64,000 bases of DNA from Sphingobium sp. JS3065. GTDB lineage: Bacteria > Pseudomonadota > Alphaproteobacteria > Sphingomonadales > Sphingomonadaceae. Below, one piece after another: positions 55,088 through 63,298 of the stretch. Position numbers and translations under genes: made by a program. Positions within the stretch are counted from its first letter, which is position 1. The number at the start of each line of letters is the position of its first letter. The stretch lies in contig NZ_CP102668.1 of the NCBI RefSeq assembly GCF_026427355.1, forward strand, positions 62,001-126,000. Direction: 5' to 3'. The notes below the pieces were generated by a model, which was not told the origin of the DNA, did not search any database, and was given only the letters and a program-made list of their open reading frames with translations.

Positions 55088-55252
55088 TCAGGCGAATGGA
55101 TCATATTCGGCCACCAGGGCAACGCTGCCGTCCGCATCCTCCGAGGTGATAACCCCATATTGCTGCCCAATGGCGATGACGAAGGTGACCACCATGAGGC
55201 TGCGCGAGAGACTGAAGGCGTGACGACGAGCGGTTGCGATGTCGGTGAACAT
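55088..55252 (-). CDS. 54-residue membrane protein
   Basis: Starts at ATG 55252 behind AAGGAG; the frame upstream to 55348 is not needed. The product has one hydrophobic span (SLMVVTFVIAIGQQYGVI, about residues 18-36) and an acidic tail ending EYDPFA. Small single-span proteins of this kind are common on conjugative plasmids. Function unknown. The 269 bases before it carry GC-rich inverted sequences but no gene I can support. Confidence 0.55.
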   Translation of the reverse strand: MFTDIATARRHAFSLSRSLMVVTFVIAIGQQYGVITSEDADGSVALVAEYDPFA

Positions 55253-55521
55253 GTTGGGGCTCCTTTGCGCGCCGGCGGGTCCGTCCCGCTCGACTGGCGC
55301 CCGACGTGTCCGGCCGGCGGCCGCGATCACTTTTTTAGCGCAGCCCAAAAAGCCGTAGCGCAGCGACCGGACCCCTTGCGGGTTGATCGCAAAAGGCCGC
55401 CGGTCGGACCAAGGATTGCGCCCGATTGAGAGCGGGTAGACCCGCCGGCCAGACCCCGTGATCCCGCCGATATTTGCCTAGGCGGTTACTCCCGCCCCGC
55501 CGGTCTGACGGATGGCACACC

Positions 55522-55992
55522 ATGACAAGCACGTGCCTCTGGGCTAGTGTCGCCGCTATGCTGTTCGCACTCCTGCTTGCCGCCACCGTCATTCCCGATG
55601 GCCAGGTCTTCACCTGCACACCTACCCGCGTCTGGGATGGAGATGGACCGATCTGGTGCCGCGGAGGCATACATGTCCGCCTCGCCGGAATTGCAGCGCG
55701 AGAGATGGACGGGAGTTGCCGGCCAGGTCAGCCTTGCCCCGAGGCGAGTGCCCTTGCCGCCCGTGACGCTCTTGTTAATCTGCTCGGCGGCGCTCAGGGG
55801 CGGACCAGCACGGGCCACATTCTGGTCGATGGTCCCACCATGCGCTGCCTTTCAACCGGCAATGCGCGCGGCAACAGGACCGGCGCCTGGTGCGCCGCGC
55901 CCTCTATCGGCGACCTGAGCTGCGCTATGATCCGCACCGGCACCGTGCTGCGCTGGGATCGCCATGCCCAGGGGCGATGCCGATCCCGTTGA
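55522..55992 (+). CDS. SNase-like (thermonuclease-fold) secreted or anchored protein
   Basis: 156 residues from ATG 55522. The N-terminal hydrophobic segment (about 5-24, SVAAMLFALLLAATVI) may be a signal or anchor. RVWDGDGPIW and HVRLAGIAAREMDG match the beta-strands and the Arg/Glu active-site area of staphylococcal-nuclease-like proteins, and six or more cysteines in the mature part suggest disulphides. It is shorter than a full SNase fold and the catalytic set is not fully evident. It is the only + strand gene among minus-strand neighbours. Confidence 0.6.
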   Translation: MTSTCLWASVAAMLFALLLAATVIPDGQVFTCTPTRVWDGDGPIWCRGGIHVRLAGIAAREMDGSCRPGQPCPEASALAARDALVNLLGGAQGRTSTGHILVDGPTMRCLSTGNARGNRTGAWCAAPSIGDLSCAMIRTGTVLRWDRHAQGRCRSR

Positions 55993-56067
55993 ACCGCTTG
56001 CGTCATTTCGTGCCTGAACAGGAAAGGAGGCCCGGCGGCGACGCCGCCGGGCCTGATGGGACCGGTC

Positions 56068-56475
56068 TCAGAATGGGATTTCATCGTCCTCAGGCTCATG
56101 GCCACCGCCTGCGTTGTCGTTCGCCTTGGCGCGGGTGAGGAAGGTCACTTCATCGGCGATGATCTCGACGCCGTAGCGCTCGATATTCTCGTTGTCGGTC
56201 CAGCGGGTGTAGTGAATGCGGCCACGGACCATGACCTTCATGCCTTTGTCGACATACTGCTCGACCGTCTTGCCGACCCCGTTGAAGCAGGTGATCCGAT
56301 GCCATTCGGTATCCTCGAGCCGGCGGTTATTGTCGTCGCGGAGGATCTTGCCGTTGCTGTCGCGCTTCGGGCGCGAGGTGGCCAGGCTGAAATGGGTGAT
56401 ACGGGTGCCGCCCTGGGTGGTGCGGGCTTCGGGCGTGGCGCCGACATTGCCGGCGAGGATGACGAGATTCTGCAT
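56068..56475 (-). CDS. ssb: Single-stranded DNA-binding protein
   Basis: 135 residues from ATG 56475 (GAAGGAA upstream). OB fold: MQNLVILAGNVGATPEAR, ITHFSLATSRP, TEWHRITCFN, VDKGMKVMVRGRIHYTRW and EIIADEVTFL, then an acidic tip DDEIPF that recruits partner proteins. Plasmid SSBs in the leading region coat the incoming strand after conjugation and limit SOS induction. A conserved motif lies about 100-155 bases upstream. Confidence 0.95.
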   Translation of the reverse strand: MQNLVILAGNVGATPEARTTQGGTRITHFSLATSRPKRDSNGKILRDDNNRRLEDTEWHRITCFNGVGKTVEQYVDKGMKVMVRGRIHYTRWTDNENIERYGVEIIADEVTFLTRAKANDNAGGGHEPEDDEIPF

Positions 56476-56908
56476 GGCTGAAGTTCCTTCGAACTGGGTC
56501 CAAGGGACCGTCCCTTCGACTGATCCCCGGCCAAGGCGGACAGGACGGACCATCCACCGGCAGGCGCAGCGCCGGGAAACCCCGAGACAAGGGGTGGTGC
56601 GGGCAGCCGTGGGACACGGCAACTCGGCCCGAGGGCTCGCGGGTTGGATGGGCTGGATGGCCGACTTAGGGGTCAGATGAGGAGAAGGACGTTTCGTCGC
56701 TTGGCCGTGCCAGGAACCCCTCCATGGTAATCATGGGCATCCGCGAGCTATGGGACCACGCCGGTCCAACAGCTTGGCGAACCTCAAACTCGACTTTGCC
56801 CCGCCCGCCGCCTCAAACCGCGCGGCGAACGGACCATGTTCCGCGCCGCGGTCCGGCGGAACCCAAACGATGGCATGCTTATGCAAGGGGATAGGCAAGA
56901 AGGCGCAG
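56476..56908. other. Non-coding region upstream of ssb
   Basis: 433 bases. The part nearest ssb (to about 56645) holds a structured motif shared with the DUF2493 leader. The rest (56646-56908) has GC-rich inverted stretches such as around GGACCACGCCGGTCC (56752-56766) and no supported gene. Confidence 0.5.
56574..56631 (-). promoter_or_regulatory. Conserved leader motif, copy 1 (upstream of ssb)
   Basis: Reading the minus strand: GGCCGAGTTG, CG-hairpin (CCGTG-TCC-CACGG), CTGCCCGC, CCACC, TTGTC, CGGGG, TTTCCC. The same ordered blocks occur upstream of DUF2493 (58695-58752) with changed stem sequences (GCGC-TTG-CGCGC), i.e. compensating changes that keep a hairpin. It could be a structured mRNA leader or a single-strand promoter like the F-plasmid Frpo. 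Confidence 0.6.
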
Positions 56909-57537
56909 TTACGGCGCCGGCATCGGCAGGCTTAGTCCGGCCGCCACGGCATCGAGGAGCGAGCCCGTCGCGCGCAGTGCGGCCGCGAAATCGCAAACAT
57001 AACCATCCGCCACCAGCGCGTCGATGCGATGCGCGGCATAGGCGGGACCGAGGCTTGTAAGAACATCGACGAGAATACGGCTCCGGGACGGGAGGCCGAG
57101 CTGTCGCGCCTCTTCAAAGGCGGTAAGGAGGTCGTGACCGATATCGCTCGCGACCTCCTCGTGCGACCAGCCCCGGCTCATAAGATAGGCTTTGAGTCCC
57201 AGCTCGCAGGATATCGCCAGCAGGTGCAGCGCCGGGGCAGAGGCAACGGTAGCTCCAAAGCGTGCCCCTTCGTGAAACTCGCGCGCGCGATCAAGGAAGA
57301 TCGAGGCGGCCTGCCGATCGCCGAGCTCCGCCAATCTCTCGATCGCGCGCCAGCGGTGCGACGATAGCCGGCGAAGCCATGCCGGGCCGGCCTGGTTGCG
57401 CAACTGGCGCAGGCACGCGCCTCTTCGATGTCGCGGCCGGTTGACCACAAGAACAACAGCTTCGCTTTCCAGTAGCGGCCATACGCCGTGCGAAAAGCCA
57501 GGAGCGCGCGCGCCGTGGGGTGATCGGGCATGAACAT
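56909..57537 (-). pseudogene. Frameshifted helical gene (HEPN-like?)
   Basis: Translation should begin at ATG 57537 (GGAGG 8 bases upstream) with MFMPDHPTARALLAFRTAYG and continue through LLFLWSTGRDIEEAR. At about 57415 the plausible sequence moves to another frame: ACLRQLRNQAGPAW, then AIERLAELGDRQAASIFLDR, CELGLKAYLMSRGWSHEE and IGHDLLTAFEEARQLGL, to the stop at 56909. One base appears missing in a GC repeat (GCGCGTGCC). The GLKAYL...GHDL pattern recalls HEPN-like proteins. It is either a real frameshift, a sequencing error, or less likely two genes. Confidence 0.5.
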
Positions 57538-57611
57538 GGTGCAAACCTCCGGGAAAACAGGACGCCACCGTCCTGCCCTCCTCCCCTCCGGCATTTGCAG
57601 CATTTCGAAAC

Positions 57612-57640
57612 GGGGAAAGCCGGCCGCCGAAGCGGCCGGC
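57612..57640 (-). terminator. Terminator after DUF2493
   Basis: On the minus strand, GCCGGCCGC-TTCG-GCGGCCGGC is a perfect 9-base stem with a stable TTCG loop followed by TTTCC, 8 bases downstream of the DUF2493 stop. Confidence 0.8.
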
Positions 57641-57648
57641 GCGGCGGA

Positions 57649-58590
57649 TCAACCGCAGGATCGCGACGCTGGCGGCGTGCCAAGCGGTCCGCGGCGATCA
57701 ACGACGTGGATGCCGCGCGCCTTGGCCTCGATCACCAGCCTTTCAGTGACACCATTGCCTTGAAAGGCGATGACGTAGCGCGGCTTGACCGAAAGCATCT
57801 GCTCATTGCGGCGGAACCCCGCGCGATCGCCGAGCTTGCGATCGAGCCCGAACCGCAGCTGCTGGATACCGTTCTGCTCGGCCCAGGACGCGGCCAGGCG
57901 CTCAATGCCTTTCATGTCGCCGCCATGGACGAGATACATGTCGCCCACCCGCTCACGAACGGCATTGAGCGTTCGCAACAGGTTATCCGCGAACTGCTTG
58001 GCATCGTCGTCGCTGGCGAAACGCAGCCGCCCGCCGGCGAAGATCACGGGCGTGCCATGGACCATATTGGCATCGCGCACCCTTTCTCGCCGCGCCTGGA
58101 GATAGGACCGGCCATCGACGATCGCCGCGGTCGTGCCGAGCGAAATGCGGTTGCCCGACGCCGGCACCCAGGAACGGCCCGTCTCGTGGAGATAATGGCG
58201 GGCCGCCGTGTCGCGCATGGTCTCATAAGCCTCGGCGGACTGCTCGATCTTGCGGGCGAGATCGATCTTGTCCTCAAGGTCGGCGGTCGCGACCTCCGAG
58301 CCATCCTGCTCGGCGAGCACGAGCCGAATTTCGTCCGTCAGCCGGTCGATCATCTGGTGCTTCTTGGCGGCGGCGCGGTGGAAAAGATTGACCAGGCCCC
58401 AGCCCAGATCCTCGATGTCGCGCTCGAGCGCACTAAAGGGAAAAAGCGCGAAAAGATCGCTCCAGACAGCGCTGACAGTTTGTTCCATGGCTTCGGCGGG
58501 GGGCGGCGCCTCTAGGGTGCGCAGGTCGCTGGTGCGATCAAGATGACCGAGTTCGAGCGCGGAGAGTATCGCTGAGAGAGTGCTGGTCAT
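57649..58590 (-). CDS. DUF2493 (Rossmann/SLOG-like) protein
   Basis: 313 residues from ATG 58590; the frame continues upstream into the leader. The N-terminal two thirds are helical (EQTVSAVWSDLFALFPFSAL). The C-terminal third (about 190-300) is DUF2493: RERVRDANMVHGTPVIFAGG, the nucleotide-binding-like DMYLVHGGDMKGIERLAASW, and PRYVIAFQGNGVTERLVIEA-type strand/helix. Related SLOG proteins bind nucleotide-derived ligands. Frequent on alphaproteobacterial plasmids; function unknown. It has its own leader motif and terminator, so it is a monocistronic unit. Confidence 0.75.
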   Translation of the reverse strand: MTSTLSAILSALELGHLDRTSDLRTLEAPPPAEAMEQTVSAVWSDLFALFPFSALERDIEDLGWGLVNLFHRAAAKKHQMIDRLTDEIRLVLAEQDGSEVATADLEDKIDLARKIEQSAEAYETMRDTAARHYLHETGRSWVPASGNRISLGTTAAIVDGRSYLQARRERVRDANMVHGTPVIFAGGRLRFASDDDAKQFADNLLRTLNAVRERVGDMYLVHGGDMKGIERLAASWAEQNGIQQLRFGLDRKLGDRAGFRRNEQMLSVKPRYVIAFQGNGVTERLVIEAKARGIHVVDRRGPLGTPPASRSCG

Positions 58591-59163
58591 GAGCTTTGCC
58601 TTTCGTTCCACTTGGGGCCGGCGGCCCATCCGCCGGATGCGCAGCCTCCGGGCCATCGAAGGAAGCGGCGGCAGCACCGCCGGGCAAAGCCCAAGGGAAA
58701 CCCGGGACAATGCCAGGTGGAGCGGGCAGGCGCGCAAGCGCCAACTCGGCCGGATTGGCCCCGGGTTGCGGCCGCCAGCGCGATGGCCCAAGCATGCGCA
58801 TCCTCTGGCGAGGGGCCAAGGTCTCAACGGGAAGAGCAGGCGCTTGCTGGCCGGAACAGCGACTATGCAGTGCCGCGCTCGCTCGTGGGGATGGGACGGG
58901 CGTGCCGAACCGGTCCGTCGTCGGCACGCCCGTCTCCAACATGCGGCTCAATCACCGCACGCGGCCGGTCCATATGACGGCCGGCCTGGTGGGCTTCCTG
59001 CGGGATCGCCGCCATTCCCACCGCCATGCTCGATCCGCCCCATCGTGCGGCGTCTCCCATGGTCCCCGCGCTTATCGGGTCCGGGTCCCCATCATCCGTC
59101 CACCTGAGCTGACATTGTGCCGATTGCCTCGATCTCAGCGATCCGCTGAAATTCGCCGAGATA
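58591..59163. other. Non-coding region between DUF2493 and the ParB/recombinase operon
   Basis: 573 bases. The DUF2493 leader occupies 58591 to about 58760, with the conserved motif at 58695-58752. A perfect hairpin with 14-base arms GACGGGCGTGCCGA / TCGGCACGCCCGTC and a 12-base loop lies at 58895-58934, possibly a bidirectional terminator. No supported gene. Confidence 0.5.
58695..58752 (-). promoter_or_regulatory. Conserved leader motif, copy 2 (upstream of DUF2493)
   Basis: Minus strand: GGCCGAGTTG, hairpin GCGC-TTG-CGCGC, CTGCCCGC, CCACC, TTGTC, CGGG, TTTCCC; same order and near-same spacing as the motif before ssb. It lies 105-162 bases before the start codon. Confidence 0.6.
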
Positions 59164-60054
59164 TTACTGGCGATGATTGGAAAGCCACCGCGAAACCCGC
59201 GCATTGCCGAGCAGCTTGGCGATATAGCCGCGCGCCACGGTCAGGTGGAGATTGTCGATCCCGTAACTATCCTCGACCGACTTGACTTGGGTCTGCAGCG
59301 CCGCGAGCTCGCGTTCCATGCGCGCGATCTGCTGGCTCGTCGGACCAGAGGCATCGGGCCTTGTCGATTTCCGTTGGGCGACTAGCTGCTCATCCGGCGT
59401 CGCGGCCAGGAGCGCGCGCGCGAACATGAGGGTAAAGTTGTTCTGGCCGATCATCAGGTCCGCCGCCTCGATTTGGCGTACCGCCGACATGCGCCGCAAG
59501 ATATCGAACACCTTCATCGAGCAATTGGTGTCCTTCAGCATATCGGCGGCTTCCGGAGTGATGCCGTCGAGCAAACGGAAGCGCCGCCGTATCGACTGTA
59601 CCTCAAGGCCGAGCGCGTCGGCGATCATCGCCGAGGCGACCCCGCGCTCAATGGCCCGGACGATCATTCTGTGTTCCTGCACCGGCGGTAGGCGGTTGAC
59701 CCTTTTGTTGTAGGTATAGGTCTCGTCGTCCGTCGCGATCAGGCAATCGACGCTTTGCACCTCAAGCTGCTTGAGCGCCTCGATGCGCAGATGGCCATCG
59801 AGCAGGAAATATTTCCCGGGATGCTGCGTGTCGGGAACGACGGCGGGCGCCTCGACAAGGCCGATCGCCTTGATAGAACTCACGATCTGCGCGAATTTCC
59901 GGCTATCGCGCACCCCTTCCCGCAACGACTTCAGGGCGACGATGGCATCGATCGGCACGGTTACGGTCTCGCGCTCGAAGCCAAGGCTCACGCGATTGTC
60001 GGTGCCCGTTTCGTCCATTCCGCCGCCGTCCAATGCCCAGTCAGTCATCGTCAT
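59164..60054 (-). CDS. ParB-like protein with RepB-type C-terminal domain
   Basis: 296 residues from ATG 60054, overlapping the previous gene by 14 bases. ParB-N-like domain (VTVPIDAIVALKSLREG, FAQIVSSIKAIGLVEAPAVV, YFLLDGHLRIEALKQL), an HTH (VASAMIADALGLEVQSIRRR) and a RepB-like C-terminal helical part with a coiled coil near 235-260. It is the last gene of the recombinase operon. It is not near parA, so classical partition is unlikely; it probably acts with the recombinase or the other ParB-like protein. Confidence 0.8.
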   Translation of the reverse strand: MTMTDWALDGGGMDETGTDNRVSLGFERETVTVPIDAIVALKSLREGVRDSRKFAQIVSSIKAIGLVEAPAVVPDTQHPGKYFLLDGHLRIEALKQLEVQSVDCLIATDDETYTYNKRVNRLPPVQEHRMIVRAIERGVASAMIADALGLEVQSIRRRFRLLDGITPEAADMLKDTNCSMKVFDILRRMSAVRQIEAADLMIGQNNFTLMFARALLAATPDEQLVAQRKSTRPDASGPTSQQIARMERELAALQTQVKSVEDSYGIDNLHLTVARGYIAKLLGNARVSRWLSNHRQ

Positions 60055-60940
60055 CTCCTGCGATCCGGAGGGCGAGCGCGCGCGGCATTGTCTCAAGGCA
60101 CTCAGCGCGCAGCAATGTCACAAACCCCTCATCAGCGAGGAGGTCCTTCATGGCCTCCACAATGAACAGCAGCCGGGTCTGGGTAAAATCGGATTTCTTG
60201 ACCAAAAGGCGCTGCTTTTCAGCCTCTCGCTGGTAGACCTGCATGAGGTCGTTGGCGGTCATCTTCCGGTTGGCATTTTTCCGGCCCAACCGCCCCTGCG
60301 AGAGCGACCTGTTGCGACCACGCATGCGCAAATCAAGAAGGCGGCGGACAGCCGCCAGTTTCTTGCCTCGCAGCTTGCCGGTTTCATAGGCCTCAAGCAG
60401 GAGACTTTGCGCCTCCTCGGTCTCAGCGCGGGATATCTCCATAGCGAGACTGATGGGAATCAGGCCGGTCTCGACCGCCGCGACGAGCCGCTCCTCGCCC
60501 CGCTCGAGCAGTGAAACGACCATGCTGACCCAGGAGCTGGCGACGCCGATCTTCCGTCCGATTTCCGCCTCGCTATATCCGCGATTGCGCAAGGCGCCGA
60601 CCTCGCGCATCACGTCGATCGGCCGCTGCACCCGACGCGCAATATTCTCGACCAGGCTCATCACCAGACATTCGTTCTCGCTGGCTTCGATCACCACCGC
60701 GGGAATTTCCGACTGGCCGAGCATTTGGAAGGCCTCGAGGCGGCCCTCTCCGCAGACCAGATCATAACGCGGGCCACTCGGGCCATCATGGCGGCTCACC
60801 GTGATCGGACGTTTGAGACCAATGGTCTCAATATTGTTCACGATCTCCCGGTGCTGCCGCTTGTTTCGGGCGCGTGGATTAAGGACGGTAATCCGCGAGA
60901 TCGGGATGAGCTCGATCTGCTGTGGGCGTGTGGCGGACAT
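60041..60940 (-). CDS. ParB/Spo0J-like protein coupled to a serine recombinase
   Basis: 299 residues. ParB-N domain: LIPISRITVLNPRARNKRQH, IGLKRPITVSR, YDLVCGEGRLEAFQMLG, NECLVMSLVENIARRVQRPI; HTH: YSEAEIGRKIGVASSWVSMV. The C-terminal half is helical and basic. Its ATG overlaps the recombinase stop (TGATG), and its 3' end overlaps the next ParB-like gene. The enzymatic role (CTP-dependent clamp as in ParB) is by family only. Confidence 0.85.
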   Translation of the reverse strand: MSATRPQQIELIPISRITVLNPRARNKRQHREIVNNIETIGLKRPITVSRHDGPSGPRYDLVCGEGRLEAFQMLGQSEIPAVVIEASENECLVMSLVENIARRVQRPIDVMREVGALRNRGYSEAEIGRKIGVASSWVSMVVSLLERGEERLVAAVETGLIPISLAMEISRAETEEAQSLLLEAYETGKLRGKKLAAVRRLLDLRMRGRNRSLSQGRLGRKNANRKMTANDLMQVYQREAEKQRLLVKKSDFTQTRLLFIVEAMKDLLADEGFVTLLRAECLETMPRALALRIAGDDDD

Positions 60941-62526
60941 CAGGCTGCCTCCGCAATGGCGATCGGTGCGGCGATTTCATACAGCAGGTCGAGGGTGTCG
61001 AAGCGATAGGCGTCAAGGCTAAGGCCATTGTCTTCTGCAAGCCGCAGGCGGTCGGCGACAAGATCGAGGCGCGGAAACAGATAATAGTCGAAAGCGGCCC
61101 GGTTGGCGGTATCCATGCGCACGACGATGGTGATGTCGGGCATCCGCGACGTGTCGAAGCGGATCTTCCAGCGCAGCAACCCCGTGGGCGTAGGGTTACA
61201 ACGGACGATGGCGACCGAGAGGCTGAATTCCTCGTTGACGATCACGCGGTCGGTCTGGAAGTCCTGAACGGCCTCGCTGCCCATATCGCGCAGGCCATCG
61301 AGCACTTGGCCGAGGATCTCCGGATGAAGTTTGCGCAAGGCCCGATTGATCGCGACATATCGATAGTCCCGATCCGGCGTATATCCGACCAGATCATATG
61401 CGCGCAGCAGGCTTCCGAACCGGGAGCTGTAGGCACTGCTCGAGGGCATGCCCTCGCACTCGTCGATGATTATCCCCGACAAGAGGCCCCGTCTGTCCAA
61501 GAGGACCTTTAGCGCGCTCAGCATTTCGGTGTCCGACAATCGGAACGAACGAGCGCCGATGATTGCCTTGGCGGCTTCGAAGAGGTCACGCTCGACGATG
61601 GCATCGAACGCGCCGGCAGCCCGGATCCACATTTCCGGGTCGTTGCGGACGCGCTTCTTCTTCAGCTTGAAGGATTGCCGGTTCCACACATTGTCACCGG
61701 CATATTTCTCGTTGATCAGCACTTGGTGGACGGTTCCCCGGGTCCAGGGACGATCAAGATCGGTCGGAATATGGCGGCGGTTGAGATCGTCGGCGATGTC
61801 CTGTTCGCTGCGCCCCTCATGCACGAAGGCGTGATAGATATCCCGAACAATGGCGACTTCTTCGGGCGGGCCAGGCGTGAGGATCACGCGGTCGGTCTGA
61901 ATGCTCTTATGCTCTCCGCGCGTCAGAATCCCTTTTGTTTCGCCGCGCTCATCGACGAGGGTGCGCCGAAGCCCAAATCCAGCAGGCCCGCCCTGGCGAA
62001 AGCCCTTTTCGATGAGGCGTCCCTGCCCGGCGAACACCTTGACCGACAATTCGCGGCTATATTCTCCGGCCATCGCGCGTTTGACGCCCTTGACGATCGT
62101 CGACACCGGACTGCCGTCATTCTCGAACTGCTCGGTGCAATATTCGACGGATATCCCTGAGCGTTTGCAGATATATTCATAGTAGGCGCTTTCATCGGCG
62201 TCCTGGAATCGGCCCCACCGGCTGACGTCATAGACGAGCACCATGGTATAATCGGCAACACCCGTCTGAACGTCGTCGATCAGTTGCTTGAGGGCGTCCC
62301 TGCCATCGATCTTGAGACCGCTTTTGCCGGCATCGGCATAGGTCCGGACGATCTCGATACCGTGGGCGGCGGCATAGTGACGGATCGCCTCGGCCTGGTT
62401 CTCCGTCGAGTATTTCTGGTGATCGGTGGACATGCGAACATATTCGGCGGCGCGCACGATCGGCGATGCCGGGTCATGGTCGGTGCCGTCTTGAGTGCGC
62501 CAGTCCTCCAAGGCTCGCCTCTCCAT
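60940..62526 (-). CDS. Large serine recombinase
   Basis: 528 residues from ATG 62526; the open frame extends to 62649 across the start of the divergent gene. Resolvase domain with YVRMSTDHQ (catalytic Ser33), LVYDVSRWGRF and FENDGSPVSTIVKGVKRAMA; recombinase domain with GFGLRRTLVDERGETKG, SEQDIADDLNRRHIPTD and GTVHQVLINEKYAGDNVWNR; a long C-terminal region with no obvious zinc ribbon. Such enzymes integrate or excise elements at att sites. I found no att repeats in the window. It is co-transcribed with two ParB-like genes. Confidence 0.85.
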   Translation of the reverse strand: MERRALEDWRTQDGTDHDPASPIVRAAEYVRMSTDHQKYSTENQAEAIRHYAAAHGIEIVRTYADAGKSGLKIDGRDALKQLIDDVQTGVADYTMVLVYDVSRWGRFQDADESAYYEYICKRSGISVEYCTEQFENDGSPVSTIVKGVKRAMAGEYSRELSVKVFAGQGRLIEKGFRQGGPAGFGLRRTLVDERGETKGILTRGEHKSIQTDRVILTPGPPEEVAIVRDIYHAFVHEGRSEQDIADDLNRRHIPTDLDRPWTRGTVHQVLINEKYAGDNVWNRQSFKLKKKRVRNDPEMWIRAAGAFDAIVERDLFEAAKAIIGARSFRLSDTEMLSALKVLLDRRGLLSGIIIDECEGMPSSSAYSSRFGSLLRAYDLVGYTPDRDYRYVAINRALRKLHPEILGQVLDGLRDMGSEAVQDFQTDRVIVNEEFSLSVAIVRCNPTPTGLLRWKIRFDTSRMPDITIVVRMDTANRAAFDYYLFPRLDLVADRLRLAEDNGLSLDAYRFDTLDLLYEIAAPIAIAEAA

Positions 62527-62629
62527 GGGTTTGCTGCAGCAGCCAGGGCGACCATCCGCTGCCGCACGAAACCCACGACTGCTCGCCTCTACGTTCTCAT
62601 CAGCAGTGTAGCTGCGAAAGGAACGGGAG

Positions 62630-63244
62630 ATGTTGCCGAAAAAGGGCAAGAAGTTACCGGCTTGGAAAGGGGCGTTGGCCGGGCGCCAGGCCTATGCAGA
62701 CGTGATGGCCGACTTACTGAAGAAGGAACACGGGGACAGCCACCGCGCCGTCAAGCTGCTCATGCGCCAAACGGACGCGAGCGAACGCACCATAAAGCAC
62801 TGGCTTGCCGCTCAACATGGCCCGGATACGGTGTTTTTTCTGCGGCTCGTTGCGACATCGCCCGTCATCCGCGCGTTTGTCCTGGGCGTTATCGAAAGCC
62901 CTGTGATGGCCCGGCAATCCTCTCGGCCCATGCGCTGGGATGTCGTGCCGCTAACACCCCAAACGGCTGCAGCAAACACGATGCGTCAGCATCCCGTCGG
63001 AAATGACCCTATAAATGACCCTGATCATGACCCCATAAATGGCCCAATGACGGAGGGCCTGAATGAACGTCAGCGCTGGTTTCTCGACCGAGTCGGCAAG
63101 GGAGATCGCCCCAAGGCCTGGGATATCATGGCTCACTGGCAGGTCAGCCCCAAGACGGCCCGGCGCGACATCCGGGGGTTGCAGTCTGCTGGCCTGCTGC
63201 GTTTCGAAGGCGCCCGGCGTAATGGGCGATATAGGCTTGTCTAG
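62630..63244 (+). CDS. Two-HTH DNA-binding protein divergent from recombinase
   Basis: 204 residues from ATG 62630 (AAAGGA upstream). The N-terminal helical domain carries a HTH (RQTDASERTIKHWLAAQHGP) and resembles phage or plasmid adaptor-like HTHs. After a linker with repeated DPIN/NDP motifs (about 122-140), the C-terminal winged helix (about 145-203, RPKAWDIMAHWQVSPKTARR, LQSAGLLRFEG) may bind the shared promoter region (62527-62629). Likely regulator of the recombinase operon (inference). Confidence 0.6.
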   Translation: MLPKKGKKLPAWKGALAGRQAYADVMADLLKKEHGDSHRAVKLLMRQTDASERTIKHWLAAQHGPDTVFFLRLVATSPVIRAFVLGVIESPVMARQSSRPMRWDVVPLTPQTAAANTMRQHPVGNDPINDPDHDPINGPMTEGLNERQRWFLDRVGKGDRPKAWDIMAHWQVSPKTARRDIRGLQSAGLLRFEGARRNGRYRLV

Positions 63245-63298
63245 TGATCTGCTTGAGCGAACTTGACCTTGCCTCCCTCCAGCCAGCATGTTTGCGCC

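Noticed and set aside
57520-58515. 331-codon + strand frame
   Set aside because: Antisense to DUF2493; its translation has no domain-like pattern.
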